This document shows, piece after piece, positions 1 to 8,564 of a stretch of DNA of 64,000 bases (position 1 is its first letter; each line of letters opens with the position of its first letter). The position numbers and the translations under genes were made by a program. The stretch is from positions 1-64,000 of the forward strand of contig JAEUPQ010000019.1 in assembly GCA_016789405.1 (NCBI GenBank), in the 5' to 3' direction. This DNA is from Lysobacteraceae bacterium. Lineage in GTDB: Bacteria > Pseudomonadota > Gammaproteobacteria > Xanthomonadales > Xanthomonadaceae. The notes under the pieces were generated by a model. The model made no database searches and was not told where the DNA came from. It was given only the letters and a program-made list of their open reading frames with translations.

Positions 1-141
1 AGCACCTTGGGCGAACCCACACTGAAATCCGACTTTTACTCTAGCACATCCGCTCAGCCGTCCAACACCAAAATCCATTCTTTGAAAGTGATAGCTACAA
101 AGACCCAAGGAGCCAGAACCCACACCAGATTCCGGATACCC

Positions 142-173
142 AAAGAAAAGGCCCCGCCATGGGCGGGGCCTTT
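142..173 (-). terminator. Rho-independent terminator of the cold-shock gene
   Basis: A GC-rich stem of 11 bp (148-158 with 162-172, loop ATG) is followed on the minus strand by a T-rich run ending at 142. It lies 25 bases after the cold-shock stop codon, as expected for that transcript. The first ~140 bases of the window hold no gene I can support. Confidence 0.85.
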
Positions 174-197
174 CGGTAACGCGTGCAGCGGTCGCGC

Positions 198-407
198 TTA
201 GATCACTTCGACCTGGTCAGCCTGCATGCCCTTCTGGCCCTGCGTGGCGACGAACGAAACGCGCTGGCCTTCCTGCAGGGACTTGAAGCCCGAGCCCTGG
301 ATCGAGCGGAAGTGCACGAAGAGGTCGGGGCCGCTTTCCGGGGTGATGAAGCCGAAGCCCTTGGCGTCGTTGAACCACTTCACGGTGCCGGTCTGTTTCT
401 GGGACAT
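198..407 (-). CDS. Cold-shock protein, CspA family
   Basis: A 69-residue single-domain cold-shock protein that binds single-stranded RNA/DNA and acts as an RNA chaperone. Seen: the opening [16 protein letters not shown] with RNP1 (KGFGFI), RNP2 as LFVHF, and the FKSLQEGQ and ADQVEV segments, in the order and length usual for CspA proteins. The start was chosen at ATG 407 because the homology begins there and an AAGGAA ribosome-binding site sits just upstream; the frame stays open further upstream but without family similarity. A promoter about 150 bases upstream gives a long untranslated leader, typical of temperature-regulated csp genes. Which paralogue it is cannot be told from the sequence. 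Confidence 0.95.
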   Translation of the reverse strand: MSQKQTGTVKWFNDAKGFGFITPESGPDLFVHFRSIQGSGFKSLQEGQRVSFVATQGQKGMQADQVEVI

Positions 408-560
408 GGTGTTATTTCCTTGAGCTGGAGTTGTTGAGAGCCGCGGAGCGGCAGGAGCTGGCTGCAAGGAAGGAAACGGGAAACGGTGTAGGTGTACGTA
501 CACTTGATCTACAGCGGCAGGCCACGATTCGATGGTGACCCTTGACATTCAGCGGGCGTC

Positions 561-589
561 ACTATAGGTCCAACGCTCGCACAAAGCAA
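561..589 (-). promoter_or_regulatory. Predicted sigma-70 promoter of the cold-shock gene, long leader
   Basis: On the minus strand TTGCTT (584-589) and TATAGT (561-566) are separated by exactly 17 bases. The predicted start near 554 leaves a leader of about 147 bases before ATG 407. The leader contains a perfect 12-base palindrome GTGTACGTACAC (492-503). Long leaders are how many cspA-type genes sense cold; the promoter itself is inferred from the motif alone. Confidence 0.5.
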
Positions 590-744
590 ATCCCCCATCG
601 ATGCGGCGGGAATCACCTGAGACCAGCGGTCGTCGCCGCCGGCCCGGACGGGCCGACGGACGGCAAGGCACGGACAGCTTCCCGCAACCGGAGACAGTGA
701 CCGCCGCAAGGGCCTGGCGGCACGCCTCCGGCGCGGCCCGAGGC

Positions 745-1749
745 TCAGCCGCAGGTGGTGTAGCAGCTGATCGCGCCGAACGCGTAGTCGTCTGCGGCCT
801 CGGTCCACTCGTCGCCACAGCCGCCGAGCTGCGAGTTGTGGTCACGGTTGCAGACATCGTGGTCCAGGCAATCCTGGTACCAGGCGCCCATGCCGTCGGC
901 GACACCGCAGCCGGCGCCGCAGCGCCCGGCACAGGAGCTGGCGCCGCAGCCATAGGCCACGGTCTTGCTGCTGTAGCCATGGCTCGGGCAGAAGTCGTGC
1001 GCGGAGCTGCGATAGAAGACCCGGTCGTCGTCGCAGACGTTCGCGATGCTCTTGAGATTGGTGAAGCTGCCGCCGCCCTGGTCGTTGCAGGCAGCCGCCA
1101 CGATGTCGCCGCGCGGCTTCGCCTGCGCGCCGAAGGACAGCAGTCCTTCGCGCGCTTCCGACAGGTCCTGGCGCGTCATGGGCGCATCGTTGCCGCGACG
1201 GATCACCCAGTTCTTTCCGATGCGATGGCCGAGCGGCACTTCGGAATACATCTCCGACAGGCGCCAGAGCATGTCGTGCGCTTTGGGCAGGCTGCGAACG
1301 CTGCCTTGCAGCGCGAGGTTGCGGCCGAGTTCCGACTGGAAGGACTTCAGCACCTCGCGGTCGGCGGCACTGATCACCACCTCGTCCGCCGCATGCACGG
1401 TCAGCGTGCCGGCGGCGTAGTCGATCTCGTGATCGAGCACGGCGCCGTTGACCTCCAGGCGCACGCGCACGCGATCGGGCGATGCGCCTTTCGCCGCCAT
1501 CTCGCCCTTCGCGTCGACGCTGCTGGTCTCGAACGACATCGCCCCGGCGGCCGTCTTGAGGCTGCCCGCGACGTCGTCACCTGCAGCGGACTGGACCTGC
1601 AGGGTGCCGGGCATGGCGAGGGCATCGGCAGCGATGGCGGGCGTGTCCTGCGGCGCCGCGTTCAGCGCGATCGGCAGGGCCAGCGCCAGGGCGGTGGCGA
1701 ACGTTGCGAGGACACGGGATTTGAACTTCGGTTTGAACGTCGGCTTCAT
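745..1749 (-). CDS. Secreted protein with cysteine-rich phospholipase A2-like C-terminus
   Basis: 334 residues. The start at 1749 is preceded by an AAGGAG site and opens a clear Sec signal peptide (Lys-rich start, Ala/Leu core, probable cleavage after LNA near residue 31). Residues ~35-205 resemble no family I know. The last ~110 residues hold 12 cysteines and the segment DCLDHDVCNRDH (His297-Asp298), which matches the C-x-x-H-D-x-C active-site pattern of phospholipase A2 enzymes; the many cysteines suggest disulfides and an extracytoplasmic location. Lipase activity is inferred from this motif only; the Ca-binding glycine loop of PLA2 is not obvious. Stands alone between the csp gene and yceI. 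Confidence 0.6.
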   Translation of the reverse strand: MKPTFKPKFKSRVLATFATALALALPIALNAAPQDTPAIAADALAMPGTLQVQSAAGDDVAGSLKTAAGAMSFETSSVDAKGEMAAKGASPDRVRVRLEVNGAVLDHEIDYAAGTLTVHAADEVVISAADREVLKSFQSELGRNLALQGSVRSLPKAHDMLWRLSEMYSEVPLGHRIGKNWVIRRGNDAPMTRQDLSEAREGLLSFGAQAKPRGDIVAAACNDQGGGSFTNLKSIANVCDDDRVFYRSSAHDFCPSHGYSSKTVAYGCGASSCAGRCGAGCGVADGMGAWYQDCLDHDVCNRDHNSQLGGCGDEWTEAADDYAFGAISCYTTCG

Positions 1750-2022
1750 GGATCGTGACTCCTTGTCTGTCGATGGATGGCCGCCTGCGATGCAGGCTCG
1801 GAACCGAGCCACCACCATACCGCGTCGAATGCAGGAACGAACGCCGCCCATCCGGCTCGACCTCCCGTCCCGAAGGACCAGGACCTGTCATGGATCAGTC
1901 CGGACTTCGGCCCGGGCTGAAGAAACGCGACGGGCGTATCGAAACGTGCCGTGCGTCGCCGCGCGGCACGAGGATCCCCGCATCGATATGACGATGGCGT
2001 GGTTCACGTCGATGTGCCGCGC

Positions 2023-2601
2023 TTACTCTTCCGCCACGGCCTCGACCTGGATGCGCAGGGTCACGGCCATGTCGAAGCCCCAGTCCTTGCCGGCGCTGAT
2101 GCCGAATTCGTCGCGCTGGATCGTGGCGATGGCGTCTGCGCCGCAGAGTTCGCGCTTGTGCAGCGGATGCGGGATGCACTTGAAACTGTTGATCTTCAGG
2201 TCGACGGGTTTGCTCACGCCGCGGAGGGTGAGCGTGCCGGCGACACGGGTCGGCTTGCCTTCGACGAAATCGACCAGCTTGCCGCTGTAGCGGGCCTGCG
2301 GGTGCTTTTCGGTGTCGAAGTAGTCGGGGGCGCGCGCATGTTCGTTCATCCCGTCATGGCCGAAGTCGATGCTGGCGGTATCGATGACAATCTCGACGCT
2401 GCCTGCGCCTGCGGCCTTGTCGAGTACCACGGTGCCGCTGTTGGTGTTGAACTTGCCGCGCCAGATCGACACCCCGCCCATGTGGTCCGCCTCGAAACTG
2501 GGGAACGTGTGCGATGGATCGATGATGTAGGTGGTCGGTGCGGCATGGGCTGCGCAGGCTGCGAGGCCGAGGAAGGTGGCGAGAAGGGTCGTGCGGATCA
2601 T
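2023..2601 (-). CDS. YceI family periplasmic lipid-binding protein
   Basis: 192 residues, the usual YceI length. The start at 2601 follows an AAGGAG site and begins a signal peptide (MIRTTLLATFLGLAACAAHA). The mature part has the YceI signatures YIIDPSHTFPSFEADHMG near the N-terminus, SIDFGHDGMNEHARAPDYFD in the middle and the Leu-Arg-Gly-Val/Pro-Val-Asp strand. YceI proteins are periplasmic lipocalin-like beta barrels that bind polyisoprenoid or amphiphilic molecules; physiological roles vary. Transcribed alone on the minus strand, with 273 bases to the next gene downstream. Confidence 0.92.
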   Translation of the reverse strand: MIRTTLLATFLGLAACAAHAAPTTYIIDPSHTFPSFEADHMGGVSIWRGKFNTNSGTVVLDKAAGAGSVEIVIDTASIDFGHDGMNEHARAPDYFDTEKHPQARYSGKLVDFVEGKPTRVAGTLTLRGVSKPVDLKINSFKCIPHPLHKRELCGADAIATIQRDEFGISAGKDWGFDMAVTLRIQVEAVAEE

Positions 2602-2743
2602 CTGGAACTCCTTGTAATGGGTGGAAATCCGCCGGGAATCGGCGGCGTTCATCATGCATGACGAACGATGACGTGCGATTTCGACATCCTGGCGAACAGG
2701 GATTCGCCACGGGATCGATCACCGATCGAGACGGAAACAGGCA

Positions 2744-5700
2744 TCAGCGAACAGGCGGCGTCAGGACGCCTGCATTCGGCACCAGGGTCCCGTCGGCGAC
2801 CAGCGCATCGATCTGCGGCACGATGCGGTCGCGAAGTTGCTGGCTGGTCGCCTGGAATCCGAGCATACGCGCGACGATCGGCGCGACTTCGTCCCTGCGG
2901 ATGCCGTGCGCATCGCGCGCCACTTCGATGATGGCTTGTCGGATTTCCTGCGGCGGCAGCAGATCGGGCCTGCGCAGCGTCCGCGATGTTGCCTGCGAAC
3001 GGTCCCGCACCGCCACCGGGCGTCCCTTCATGTCGTGGAAGTCGTCATCACGGACGATCCTTTCCTGAAGCGCCGGATGGCGCAGGGCATCGTCGACGGC
3101 CTCCTGGATACGAGACCCCGCGCGCGCGAGACCCCAGAGATCGCGTACGCGGGCAACGACTTCCTCTGCATGGATGGGACCTTCGATGTCGATGATGCGT
3201 TCCACGGTCCCGGCCATGCTGGCGACAGGCACTTCATGCGGCTGCATGCTGGCGTGATCCGGGACGAAGCACGCCTGCCGATACGCCTGCGTGGAGGTGG
3301 TCGCCGCTGAAGAATGGGCTTGCGCATCCTCGCGCCGGATCGTCGCGACGGATGCCGGCGGTTCAATCGACACCTGCGCGACGTCGCGCATGGTCCGAGC
3401 CGCGATCGCGGCCTCGATCGCCGCAAGCAGGCGCTCCGTTTCATGCGCTTCTCGCTGGAACCAATCGGTGCTCCATATGCGGTGCAGGGTCCAGCCGTGC
3501 GCTCCCAGGATCTCCTGACGCAAACGGTCGCGATCGCGCGCCGAAGCGGCGGCGTGATAAGTCGCCCCGTCGCACTCCACGCCGAGCAGATAACGACCCG
3601 GCCTGTCAGGATCGACGACAGCAAGGTCGATGAAGAACCCCGCCACGCCGACCCGTGCGTCTACCTGGTAGCCACGCTTCACGAGCGCATCGCGCACGGA
3701 CGCCTCGAACGGGGAATCAGCGGCGCGTCCAGACGCAACCGGTATGCCGAGATCGCCGGACTGCGCGTACCGGAGGAATGCCTTCAAGGCAATGACGCCG
3801 TGCTTCGTGCGCTCGTCGACCCGGATGTCCTCGGCGGTAATGCTGGAAAACACCTCACAGCGCAAGCGTGCGCGAGAGATCAGGACATTGAGCCGTCGCT
3901 GGCCGCCGTCGGCATTGAGCGGACCGAAGTTCTGGTAGAGCCGGTCGTCGCCGCGAGATCGACCATAACCGATCGAGATGAAGATCACGTCGCGTTCGTC
4001 ACCCTGGATGTTCTCCAGGTTCTTCACGAAAAAAGGCTCGTGCGGGTGCAGTGCGACGAACCGTTCCAGCTCCGGATGCCGCCGGCGTGCAATCTCGAGT
4101 TCGTCGGAGATCGCCTGGCGCTGGCGGACCGACATTGCGCCGACGCCCAGGGTCAGGTCCGGGTGTTGTCGGGCGTGCTCGACGACGGCTCTCGCGATGG
4201 CCTCGGCCTCCGCATGGTTCTTGTACGAATTGCCCCGATCGAAACGACCATCCGGCAGATGATGGAAACGCAGGCCTGCATGGCTGCGCTCCCGGTCCGG
4301 GCTCGGGACGATGTACAGGCGCCCCTCGTAGAACTCCTTGTTCGACACCGCGATCAGGGATTCGTGGCGGCTGCGGTAGTGCCATTGCAACATCCGTTGC
4401 GGCAGACCCTTGGCCGCACAGAGCGATAGCACGCTCTCCAGGTCCTTGGCCTGCGCGCCGTCTGAACCGTCACCATCGGCTTCGTCGCCAACGATGCGTG
4501 AAAAGAACGACGTTGGCGGCAACTGCCTGTCGTCGCCGACCACGACGATCTGCCTGCAGCGAGCGATGGCGCCCAGCGCGTCGACCGGCTCGACCTGGCT
4601 GGCTTCGTCTATCACCAGCAGATCGAACTCGATGGCGCCGGGCTCCAGAAATTGCGCGACGGAGAGGGGGCTCATCATGAAGACCGGCTTGGCGGCCTGG
4701 ATCGGCGAACCGCAGATGCGGAAGAGTTTCCGCAGCGCCATGTGCCCGCGCTTGCGTGCGATTTCGCTCTTCAACGTGCCCAGGGTGCCCACGGACGCCA
4801 CCGTCGCCTTCGGCATTGCGTCGAAATGCACTCGGGCAGCCTCCACCTGCGCGATCGAAAGTCGCTTGCGGTCCCACGCGCGGAACTGTTCCACGAGCGC
4901 GTCGTGCCTGCGTCCGTCGAAGCGCGGCAAGTCGGGGTGAGCCTTCGACACCGCATCGAGCATCTCGAGGAAGTAGGCCGCATGGAACTGCTCGTTCGCC
5001 ACTGCCTGCGCGCCTGGCGACGATGCCAGCGTGCGCTGGACCTCGACCAGGCCTTGATCGGCTGCGCGCACGCTGGACTCGGCATGCGCCATCCAGTCGA
5101 GCAATGCGTCGATGGCATGGGGCCAGCACGCGATCCGCGCCGACAGGTCATCGAGCGATTGCGCCATCACCCCTTTGCCATCCCATGCCTGCGCGGGATC
5201 CAGACGCAGCGCTGCGCTTGCGCGCTCGACCTCCGCCACAAAGGACGACAGGGCATCGCGCGCGTCTTCGACATGCGGGGACAGGACACCGCGATCATCG
5301 ATGGCGGCCGCCAGCCCGCGCATCCATTCGCCCTGTCCTGCCGCCTCCTGCGCATCGACCCATTCGAGGATCGACGCCGCCAGGTCCCACTGCGTGTCCG
5401 CACCGCGCCACACCTTTCCGAAGGCAGATGCAGCGGCGACCGAGGCATCACGCAATGCTGCCTGTGCGCGATGACCGGCGATCAGGTCATCCAGCAAGGC
5501 GATGCGCGCCGCGTAGTCACGCGGCAGGACCGGCACCACGCTGCGCAATTGCGCGACCGCTTCGCGATAGCCACCACTGAGCCAGCGGAAGAGGCTGCGC
5601 CCCTTGCTGGCAATGCGCATGCGCTGGGGCGTCCAGTCGATGCCCCAGGCGACTTCGGCGACCGAACCCGCGCGTCGCGTCCTCACTCCGTCGAGGATGC

Positions 5701-7477
5701 GCCCCTGTCGCACGGTTTCGCGCAGGAATTCCGCATGCGCCGACCACGCGGCGGACGCGATGGCGCCACGATCGAAGTCCGGCGCAGCAGCGATGCGCGC
5801 ACCCACCTCGACATGGCGCTCGATGTCGTTGCAGGTAACGGGCATCTCCTGCCCGAGCAAGGTCGCGAGTTCGCGTCCACGATCGACAAGTCGCGCCAGG
5901 GCGTCGACCAGCGGACGCAGGCCACGGGTCAACTGTTCGGCCTGCGGGCGCATGACCTGCGGATGCGTCACGCCGCGCCACGGATGCACGGCCGGGTCGC
6001 CGACCCGGGACAGGCTGTCGCACAGCGCCCGCACCGTGTCCAGACGCGCCTCGAGATCGGCCCGAGTCCAGCGTGGAGCGTCGGGAAGCGCGTAATCCGG
6101 ACGGCCGGCGCGCGGCAGCCACCGCATCAACTCGCCAACGATCGCATAGGGCGACCATTGCGCGACGCCATGCGGCGCATGCATCCGTTGTGCGTGATCG
6201 TTGAGGCGACTGCGCAGTTGTTCAAGCTGTTCGATGCCGGCGGACGCATCGATGTCCGCCGGGCGGGTCAGCGACAGGGTCCGGCCAAGCTCATCCAGTA
6301 CCGCCTTCTTGTTGGCCTTGTTGCTGTGCAGTTCGAGGCACAGCGCGCCCAGCCCGACGTTCTCCAGGCGCCGCTTCACGACTTCAAGCGCAGCCATCTT
6401 CTCGGCCACGAACAAGACCTTTTTCCCGTCGCAGACTGCGGCGGCGATGAGATTGGCGATGGTCTGCGACTTGCCGGTGCCGGGCGGGCCCTGGATGACA
6501 AGGTTGCTGCCGCGCCTGACGGTTTCGATCGCAAGGGCCTGCGAACTGTCGCAGTCCACGATGTGCTTCAACTCCGACGCGGGGATCAACGCATCCAGGA
6601 AGCATGAGCCGGATGACGGGAGCCCGGCATCGTCTTGTGCGAATCCCTCGCCGAGGAGCCCGGCCACGATCGGGTTGGTGTCGATGCCCCTGTCCTCGGG
6701 CCATCTCGCGGGGTCCAGGTCGAGGAACATGAGCAGTTTCGCGAAGGAAAAGAATCCCAGCTGGATCGCGTTCTCCGCAAGCGTCCATCCCGGCTGCGAG
6801 GCCACGGCACTTCGGATCGCAGCGAAGTATGCATCGATGTCGAACTGCTCGGGCTCGGGAAAATCGGGAAGTCGCAGGCCGAATTCGACCCGCAGTTTCT
6901 CCCTCAGCGACAGGTTCTCCTGCGGATCCTCCTCATTCCATCGGATGACGAACCTGTCCCGGGCACTCTTGCGCTCGAGCATCACTGGCACCAGCAACAG
7001 CGGCGCGGAGCGAAACTCCTCCGACCCGGCCCGTTCGCGGAAGCGAAGCTGGCCGAGCGCGAGGTAAAGGACATTGATGCCCTGCTCCTCGAGCATCGTT
7101 CTTGCTTCGTAGTAGATCTCGAGCAAGCGCTTCTGCAGGTGCTCGGACCTGAGCTTCGTCTGCAACCGATTGTCGGTATGGCGGCGGGCGTTCCCGTCGG
7201 CATCCAGTGCTTCGTCTTCGGGCTGCGGCAGGACGATGTCGTCTTCGTTGACGCTGACCTCATCGGCCGACAGCGCTTCCTCCTCGTCGCCGCCTGCCAG
7301 GGGCGCGAAACCGAGCGCCCTTCCGTCCATCAGCATGCCCAGCACCAGCGCAGAGATCTCATCGTGCACCGTGATCGTCCGGCTCGGCGGCGTCCTGGGC
7401 ACGCTGAGCAGCCGATTGCGATAAGTCAGGTCGAGCAGCACGCGACGCTGTGCCTGCAACGCTTCCCGGATTGCCAT
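2744..7477 (-). CDS. Large DUF4011-type SF1 helicase with PD-(D/E)XK nuclease and DUF3320 domains
   Basis: 1577 residues from ATG 7477 (GAGGG site seven bases upstream; the frame extends ~50 codons further without matching the family). Order of parts: DUF4011-like N-terminus (LLDLTYRNRLLS, residues ~14-25); SF1 helicase halves with Walker A GPPGTGKS (~330), Walker B VIDEASQ (~955) and late motif LNVLISRAR (~1194); a Vsr/DUF559-like nuclease block (~1250-1330) with IDLAVVD and GVECDG...YH; and a C-terminal DUF3320-like segment (~1400-1577). Proteins of this layout are Upf1-like helicases with a tethered endonuclease and are common in variable, defence-rich regions. A nucleic-acid processing or anti-phage role is inference. 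No partner methylase, ATPase or toxin gene is adjacent. Confidence 0.85.
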   Translation of the reverse strand: MAIREALQAQRRVLLDLTYRNRLLSVPRTPPSRTITVHDEISALVLGMLMDGRALGFAPLAGGDEEEALSADEVSVNEDDIVLPQPEDEALDADGNARRHTDNRLQTKLRSEHLQKRLLEIYYEARTMLEEQGINVLYLALGQLRFRERAGSEEFRSAPLLLVPVMLERKSARDRFVIRWNEEDPQENLSLREKLRVEFGLRLPDFPEPEQFDIDAYFAAIRSAVASQPGWTLAENAIQLGFFSFAKLLMFLDLDPARWPEDRGIDTNPIVAGLLGEGFAQDDAGLPSSGSCFLDALIPASELKHIVDCDSSQALAIETVRRGSNLVIQGPPGTGKSQTIANLIAAAVCDGKKVLFVAEKMAALEVVKRRLENVGLGALCLELHSNKANKKAVLDELGRTLSLTRPADIDASAGIEQLEQLRSRLNDHAQRMHAPHGVAQWSPYAIVGELMRWLPRAGRPDYALPDAPRWTRADLEARLDTVRALCDSLSRVGDPAVHPWRGVTHPQVMRPQAEQLTRGLRPLVDALARLVDRGRELATLLGQEMPVTCNDIERHVEVGARIAAAPDFDRGAIASAAWSAHAEFLRETVRQGRILDGVRTRRAGSVAEVAWGIDWTPQRMRIASKGRSLFRWLSGGYREAVAQLRSVVPVLPRDYAARIALLDDLIAGHRAQAALRDASVAAASAFGKVWRGADTQWDLAASILEWVDAQEAAGQGEWMRGLAAAIDDRGVLSPHVEDARDALSSFVAEVERASAALRLDPAQAWDGKGVMAQSLDDLSARIACWPHAIDALLDWMAHAESSVRAADQGLVEVQRTLASSPGAQAVANEQFHAAYFLEMLDAVSKAHPDLPRFDGRRHDALVEQFRAWDRKRLSIAQVEAARVHFDAMPKATVASVGTLGTLKSEIARKRGHMALRKLFRICGSPIQAAKPVFMMSPLSVAQFLEPGAIEFDLLVIDEASQVEPVDALGAIARCRQIVVVGDDRQLPPTSFFSRIVGDEADGDGSDGAQAKDLESVLSLCAAKGLPQRMLQWHYRSRHESLIAVSNKEFYEGRLYIVPSPDRERSHAGLRFHHLPDGRFDRGNSYKNHAEAEAIARAVVEHARQHPDLTLGVGAMSVRQRQAISDELEIARRRHPELERFVALHPHEPFFVKNLENIQGDERDVIFISIGYGRSRGDDRLYQNFGPLNADGGQRRLNVLISRARLRCEVFSSITAEDIRVDERTKHGVIALKAFLRYAQSGDLGIPVASGRAADSPFEASVRDALVKRGYQVDARVGVAGFFIDLAVVDPDRPGRYLLGVECDGATYHAAASARDRDRLRQEILGAHGWTLHRIWSTDWFQREAHETERLLAAIEAAIAARTMRDVAQVSIEPPASVATIRREDAQAHSSAATTSTQAYRQACFVPDHASMQPHEVPVASMAGTVERIIDIEGPIHAEEVVARVRDLWGLARAGSRIQEAVDDALRHPALQERIVRDDDFHDMKGRPVAVRDRSQATSRTLRRPDLLPPQEIRQAIIEVARDAHGIRRDEVAPIVARMLGFQATSQQLRDRIVPQIDALVADGTLVPNAGVLTPPVR

Positions 7478-7633
7478 CGCGATTTCCCTCTGCAAGACGT
7501 GTCGGACAGGTTTGCGCGCAGCCGCGCGGTCGCGTGCCGCTGCGTTTCGTCGAAGCCAACGGGAAACACTACAACATCGCTGCTTCTGCCGTGATCGACG
7601 AGGCACCGTCGAGGCAGGCGCGATCACTGCCCG

Positions 7634-8434
7634 TCAGGTCACGAAGCGCGCCTCTCCATCGAACCGCGAGCCCGGGCCGAAACGGCGCTCGACGATCAGC
7701 GCGTGGTCGTCGGCGACCAGCACGACCGTGCTGGCGCGAGTGCCGTAGGCGTCGCCGTGGATGAAGGCAGAGGAGAGGAAGCGTTCGCGCTCCGGGCCGA
7801 TGCCGGTGTCTGGCAGTGCATCGTCAGCAGCCTGCGCTGGATCGGCCAGCGCGTCGAACAATGGTTCGATGTCTGGCCAGCCATCGGCGCCGACCTGAGC
7901 GGCGGACGATGCCAGCCAGTCTTCGAGGCGCGACATCGTGGCAACGGTCTTGGGCCAGGGCGCGTCGAGCGCGCCATTGGACATGCCGTGGATGCCGGCG
8001 GACAGCGGCCGCATCACGAAGCGGCGGCCGTCCTCGCCCTCTGGCGGTACGTCCGGCAGGTTGCTGGCGAAGGCCAGCGACGCGCCGTCGTGCATGAGCA
8101 GGTTGAAGGGCCGGTAGCCGGTGGCCACGGGCGCGAGCGAGGCCAGGGCGTGCGACGCGGGCGCGTCGTCGCGCACCAGGTGCGCGACCAGTTCGCCGCG
8201 CGACAGGCCCTCGCGCTCGGGCGGGCGTCGCACATTGGTCACGGCGACCAGTCGGCGACCGCGCAGCGCGAGCCAGCTACCACCATGCAGTTCATCGCGA
8301 CCGCCGATGACGTCGGGCGCATCGTCCCATGCGGCGAGCGCCCGGGTCGGGCGCGCGTGGAATTCGTCGCGATTGGTCGCAAGAACCAGCTGGTAGCGCG
8401 GATGCGCACGCCAGGCAAGAGCGATCAGGCACAT
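7634..8434 (-). CDS. NRDE family protein (TANGO2-like)
   Basis: 266 residues. Starts MCLIALAWRAHPRYQLVLATNRDEF: the Cys at position 2 and the NRDE tetrad define the NRDE/TANGO2 family. VIGGRDELHGGSWLAL and VTNVRRP follow in the usual order, and the C-terminus has the GTRASTVVLV segment. The Cys2 start is typical of N-terminal nucleophile-type hydrolases, but the bacterial function is not established; eukaryotic TANGO2 has been linked to haem and lipid handling. Lies 156 bases downstream of the helicase start on the same strand, so separate transcription is likely. Confidence 0.88.
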   Translation of the reverse strand: MCLIALAWRAHPRYQLVLATNRDEFHARPTRALAAWDDAPDVIGGRDELHGGSWLALRGRRLVAVTNVRRPPEREGLSRGELVAHLVRDDAPASHALASLAPVATGYRPFNLLMHDGASLAFASNLPDVPPEGEDGRRFVMRPLSAGIHGMSNGALDAPWPKTVATMSRLEDWLASSAAQVGADGWPDIEPLFDALADPAQAADDALPDTGIGPERERFLSSAFIHGDAYGTRASTVVLVADDHALIVERRFGPGSRFDGEARFVT

Positions 8435-8564
8435 GGGGGCTCGCTGCGATCGGGGCCCTGCAGCTTACGCGAGCCGGTCGACACGCTCGTGGCAGCCGGC
8501 GCAACGCTGCGGTGCGCCGCATGCACGCGCGATGTCACCAGCGGGTAGCCCGCGACATGAAAGC

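Noticed and set aside
7-201. A 64-codon frame at the start of the window
   Set aside because: Overlaps the csp terminator and the csp 3' end, with no ribosome-binding site or similarity.
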